64,000 nucleotides of DNA, taken from positions 118,409 through 182,408 of the forward strand of contig JAHEBQ010000003.1 in the NCBI GenBank assembly GCA_024642205.1, in the 5' to 3' direction. Under the pieces are notes generated by a model, which was not told where the DNA came from, made no database searches, and saw nothing but the letters and a program-made list of their open reading frames with translations. The translations under genes and the position numbers were made by a program. Below, one piece after another: positions 61,978 through 64,000 of the stretch. Position 1 is the stretch's first letter, and every line of letters starts with the position of its first letter. This DNA is from Planctomycetaceae bacterium (GTDB taxonomy: Bacteria > Planctomycetota > Planctomycetia > Pirellulales > Pirellulaceae).

Positions 61978-64000
61978 TCACTTTTTCCTGATTGTTTCGG
62001 TGTCCCGAACCAACTCGGACATCCGGCCTTTGATTTGAAGCTCGATCGGTACACTGGCGACCGTTGTTCCCGACTCGGAAATCGAAACCGAATTGAGCTT
62101 GACCGGTCCACGCCCGAGCAGGTGGGCGGGGATTCGGAATTCAACTTCCTTGCCGATCTTTTTGGCAAGTGATCGTCCATTGTGCATCAGCTCGATCGAA
62201 TCACCGAACGTTGATTTCGAGCGAAACGTTATTTGATCGGTATCCAGGTAATCCGCATACTCGGATGTGATCGTGGTTGTCTCGCCATGATTATTGATCG
62301 TGATTGGCAACACCACATTGCCGGTCGCCTGAATTACATTTCTGGCAATGGCCACCAGTCGGATCTCATGATAACCATCGGTCATGTTGGACGTATCGAA
62401 CACAAGCGATTCTTGCATGCCGACCCGATAAACCACGACGCCGTCAACAAAAAACTCAATTCCGGCAATCGGGACCGGGGACTGGGATGCGTCCAGTTTC
62501 AATTTCAATTCGCCTTTAATGGTATCACCGGCCGAGATCCCGTTCACCTTGAGGACAGGCTTGGTCGCCCACGGTTGGCAAAGCGCGTCACCGACAACGA
62601 TGGTTTGAAACGGCCCATGGACCGATTGATAAAACGCTTCTGCCATCGAACAACCGCGTGCATAGTGGACGTGAATCATCGGATGCGGAAATTTCGCTTG
62701 CAGTGCGTAGGGCTCGATCACGGTTCCGCTGGCACCCGCAGCTCCATTGAGAAGAAACTGGGTACATTTCGTTTGACCCGATTGATGAAACGCCCCGCCA
62801 AAGCTGGTCAGATTGTCACAAAAAGCGCCGGGAATTATCTTGCTGCCCGATGCGATCCAGTTGAACACGGCGGTACCACATGTTAACCCGATCACATCGC
62901 GGGACCTGATCGGCAACGATTGGTGCACGATTTCCGTCCTGAATCCCATCGTTTCCAGTTGCTCAATCGCAACGGCGAAGTTCGGCTTGCGGGTCGTCGA
63001 CCGCACGTCTTTGGTCTCAGTGAAATAAAAGGTGCCTTGCGGCTTTGATTCGTCGGCATTGATCGAGCGCTGTATTTGCCGGAGCGCCTGCTGTTCGTTG
63101 ATCCCCTGATTCCGTGTTACCGACAGAATGGTAGAAAGAACATGCCGGTTCCCCTGCCCCTGTTCCGAGTTGAGCATCCCGTTGGGTGCCCACGAATAAC
63201 CCGACTTGAATCCGTGCGTAGGGACAAACTCAAATGGAAGATCAGGAATCCGGTTGACAACCCCCTGGAAGACTGGGTCATCCTTGACTTTGTCGAATGC
63301 CAGGTCGGCCAGCGTCTGCGTTTGGTAGCACCAACCCTGTCGAATGGACCGCGTCAGCCAATCCGTCGCATTTTTCGCATCTCCCTTCCTTCCAAAAAAC
63401 TTGGCCAGCCAATAGTGAACCGCCATCTGATTCGGGTTTTTCTTGAATATTTCGAAAAGCGTCTTGATCGCATCATCGAGTTCTTGCTCGGAATCCGAGT
63501 TGATCTTCGCAATCGCCTCCAGGAACAGATTCTGTTGATCGCCAACAAAAGGCCGCCGCAACAGGACTTCGGCAGACATTCGATAGTAGTTGTTTGAGTC
63601 CAGCAGCATGTAACCCGGTCGCTCCTGCAGGGCAGCACTCGCATAATAGGTCAACGACGTTATCGAAGCGCTCGCATTAAAGACCTGGGCGGGTACTTCC
63701 TGGTTGGTTTTCGCCTTGACCATCTCCAGCAATTTTCGCTTGTGATCTGCCACATTGATCGCAGTCGGAAAGTCGGACGAATAAACAACATAGTCCACAC
63801 TGCCTGCAAGGCTTCGATTTTCGATTTCTGCCAGTAACGGCTCCAGAATCAGCGTGCGAAAATCCATCCATCCGGCAATCTCTCGGTCCGGGATATTGTT
63901 CAAGTAAATCACATTTCTCGCCGGAATATTTCGTCCCCGAATATAGTAGTTGGCCAACATCTTGGACGAAGCCGAGTTCGCATTGACCACGACCACCACA
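61978..64000 (-). CDS. TIGR03790-like secreted protein, 5' end beyond the window
   Basis: The frame runs off the right edge, so the start is missing. The available 673 residues open with VVVVNANSASSKMLANYYIRGRNIPARNVIYLN, the pattern of TIGR03790 proteins, which are common in planctomycetes and related groups and of unknown role. A tetratricopeptide-like region lies around residues 165-260 (NSDSEQELDDAIKTLFEIFKKNPNQMAVHYWLAKFFGRKG). Near the end are Ig-like strands (GIEFFVDGVVVYRVGMQESLVFDTSNMTDG). A signal peptide is expected but not visible. It is convergent with the kinase gene. Confidence 0.7.
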   Translation of the reverse strand, partial: VVVVVNANSASSKMLANYYIRGRNIPARNVIYLNNIPDREIAGWMDFRTLILEPLLAEIENRSLAGSVDYVVYSSDFPTAINVADHKRKLLEMVKAKTNQEVPAQVFNASASITSLTYYASAALQERPGYMLLDSNNYYRMSAEVLLRRPFVGDQQNLFLEAIAKINSDSEQELDDAIKTLFEIFKKNPNQMAVHYWLAKFFGRKGDAKNATDWLTRSIRQGWCYQTQTLADLAFDKVKDDPVFQGVVNRIPDLPFEFVPTHGFKSGYSWAPNGMLNSEQGQGNRHVLSTILSVTRNQGINEQQALRQIQRSINADESKPQGTFYFTETKDVRSTTRKPNFAVAIEQLETMGFRTEIVHQSLPIRSRDVIGLTCGTAVFNWIASGSKIIPGAFCDNLTSFGGAFHQSGQTKCTQFLLNGAAGASGTVIEPYALQAKFPHPMIHVHYARGCSMAEAFYQSVHGPFQTIVVGDALCQPWATKPVLKVNGISAGDTIKGELKLKLDASQSPVPIAGIEFFVDGVVVYRVGMQESLVFDTSNMTDGYHEIRLVAIARNVIQATGNVVLPITINNHGETTTITSEYADYLDTDQITFRSKSTFGDSIELMHNGRSLAKKIGKEVEFRIPAHLLGRGPVKLNSVSISESGTTVASVPIELQIKGRMSELVRDTETIRKK

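Noticed and set aside
1..64000. tRNA, rRNA, CRISPR, IS or phage genes
   Set aside because: No T-loop with a full cloverleaf, no repeat-spacer pattern, and no transposase, integrase or phage proteins were seen.

Overview
The window looks like chromosomal DNA of a planctomycete, most like the Pirellulales group. This is inferred from gene content: a very large secreted c-type cytochrome/propeller protein of the PVC type, Ser/Thr kinases fused to RDD membrane domains, ECF sigma factors paired with anti-sigma or kinase-like genes, prenyltransferase/squalene-oxidase-repeat and TIGR03790-type proteins, long NfeD proteins, and many secreted proteins of unknown role. GC is moderate, coding density is high, and Shine-Dalgarno sites are patchy. 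I saw no rRNA, tRNA, CRISPR array, insertion sequence or phage gene.

Layout. 1-4.4 kb: end of an unknown gene, two small unknown genes, a secreted M28 peptidase and an RluA-type pseudouridine synthase. 4.5-4.9 kb (minus): a small membrane protein whose frame is broken only by one in-frame TGA, followed by a hairpin that fits the bacterial SECIS rules; this is a candidate selenoprotein. 5.1-12.4 kb: a DinG-like helicase, a two-gene minus operon with a kinase-RDD protein, small proteins and csrA. 12.9-24.4 kb: a secreted Ycf48-like propeller protein, an alpha/alpha-toroid protein, a HisA/HisF-related protein, an OmpH/Skp-like chaperone, an alternate GlmU-like enzyme, metF and a TPR protein. 24.4-31.6 kb: Nudix hydrolase, hemerythrin-like protein, a broken DinB-like fragment, and an ABC exporter whose permease carries a large soluble insert. 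31.8-33.8 kb: an ECF sigma factor with a pseudokinase that carries an anti-sigma zinc motif.

33.8-41.0 kb is a histidine biosynthesis cluster: hisG, a hisC-hisB fusion, hisH, hisF, a three-part hisI-hisE protein resembling the front of fungal HIS4, and hisD. A His-rich leader ORF and a strong terminator precede hisG, the layout of an attenuator. hisA is not in the cluster. 41.2-45.3 kb holds a 5-alpha-reductase-like enzyme, a sterol C24-methyltransferase-like enzyme and a 3-beta-HSD-like dehydrogenase, which together suggest tailoring of a sterol or similar lipid. 45.5-49.9 kb: a Tat-exported DUF3500 protein, then an ECF sigma/anti-sigma pair and a secreted coiled-coil protein with five exact 11-residue Trp repeats, closed by a strong terminator. 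50-57.2 kb (minus): the giant cytochrome/propeller protein and two NfeD-family proteins. 57.5-61.9 kb: a phosphate unit, with a Pit transporter and its DUF47 partner divergent from a PhoR-like kinase across a region with a perfect palindrome. The last gene, a TIGR03790-type protein, runs off the right edge.

All functions come from reading translations by eye; no search, fold or alignment was run.
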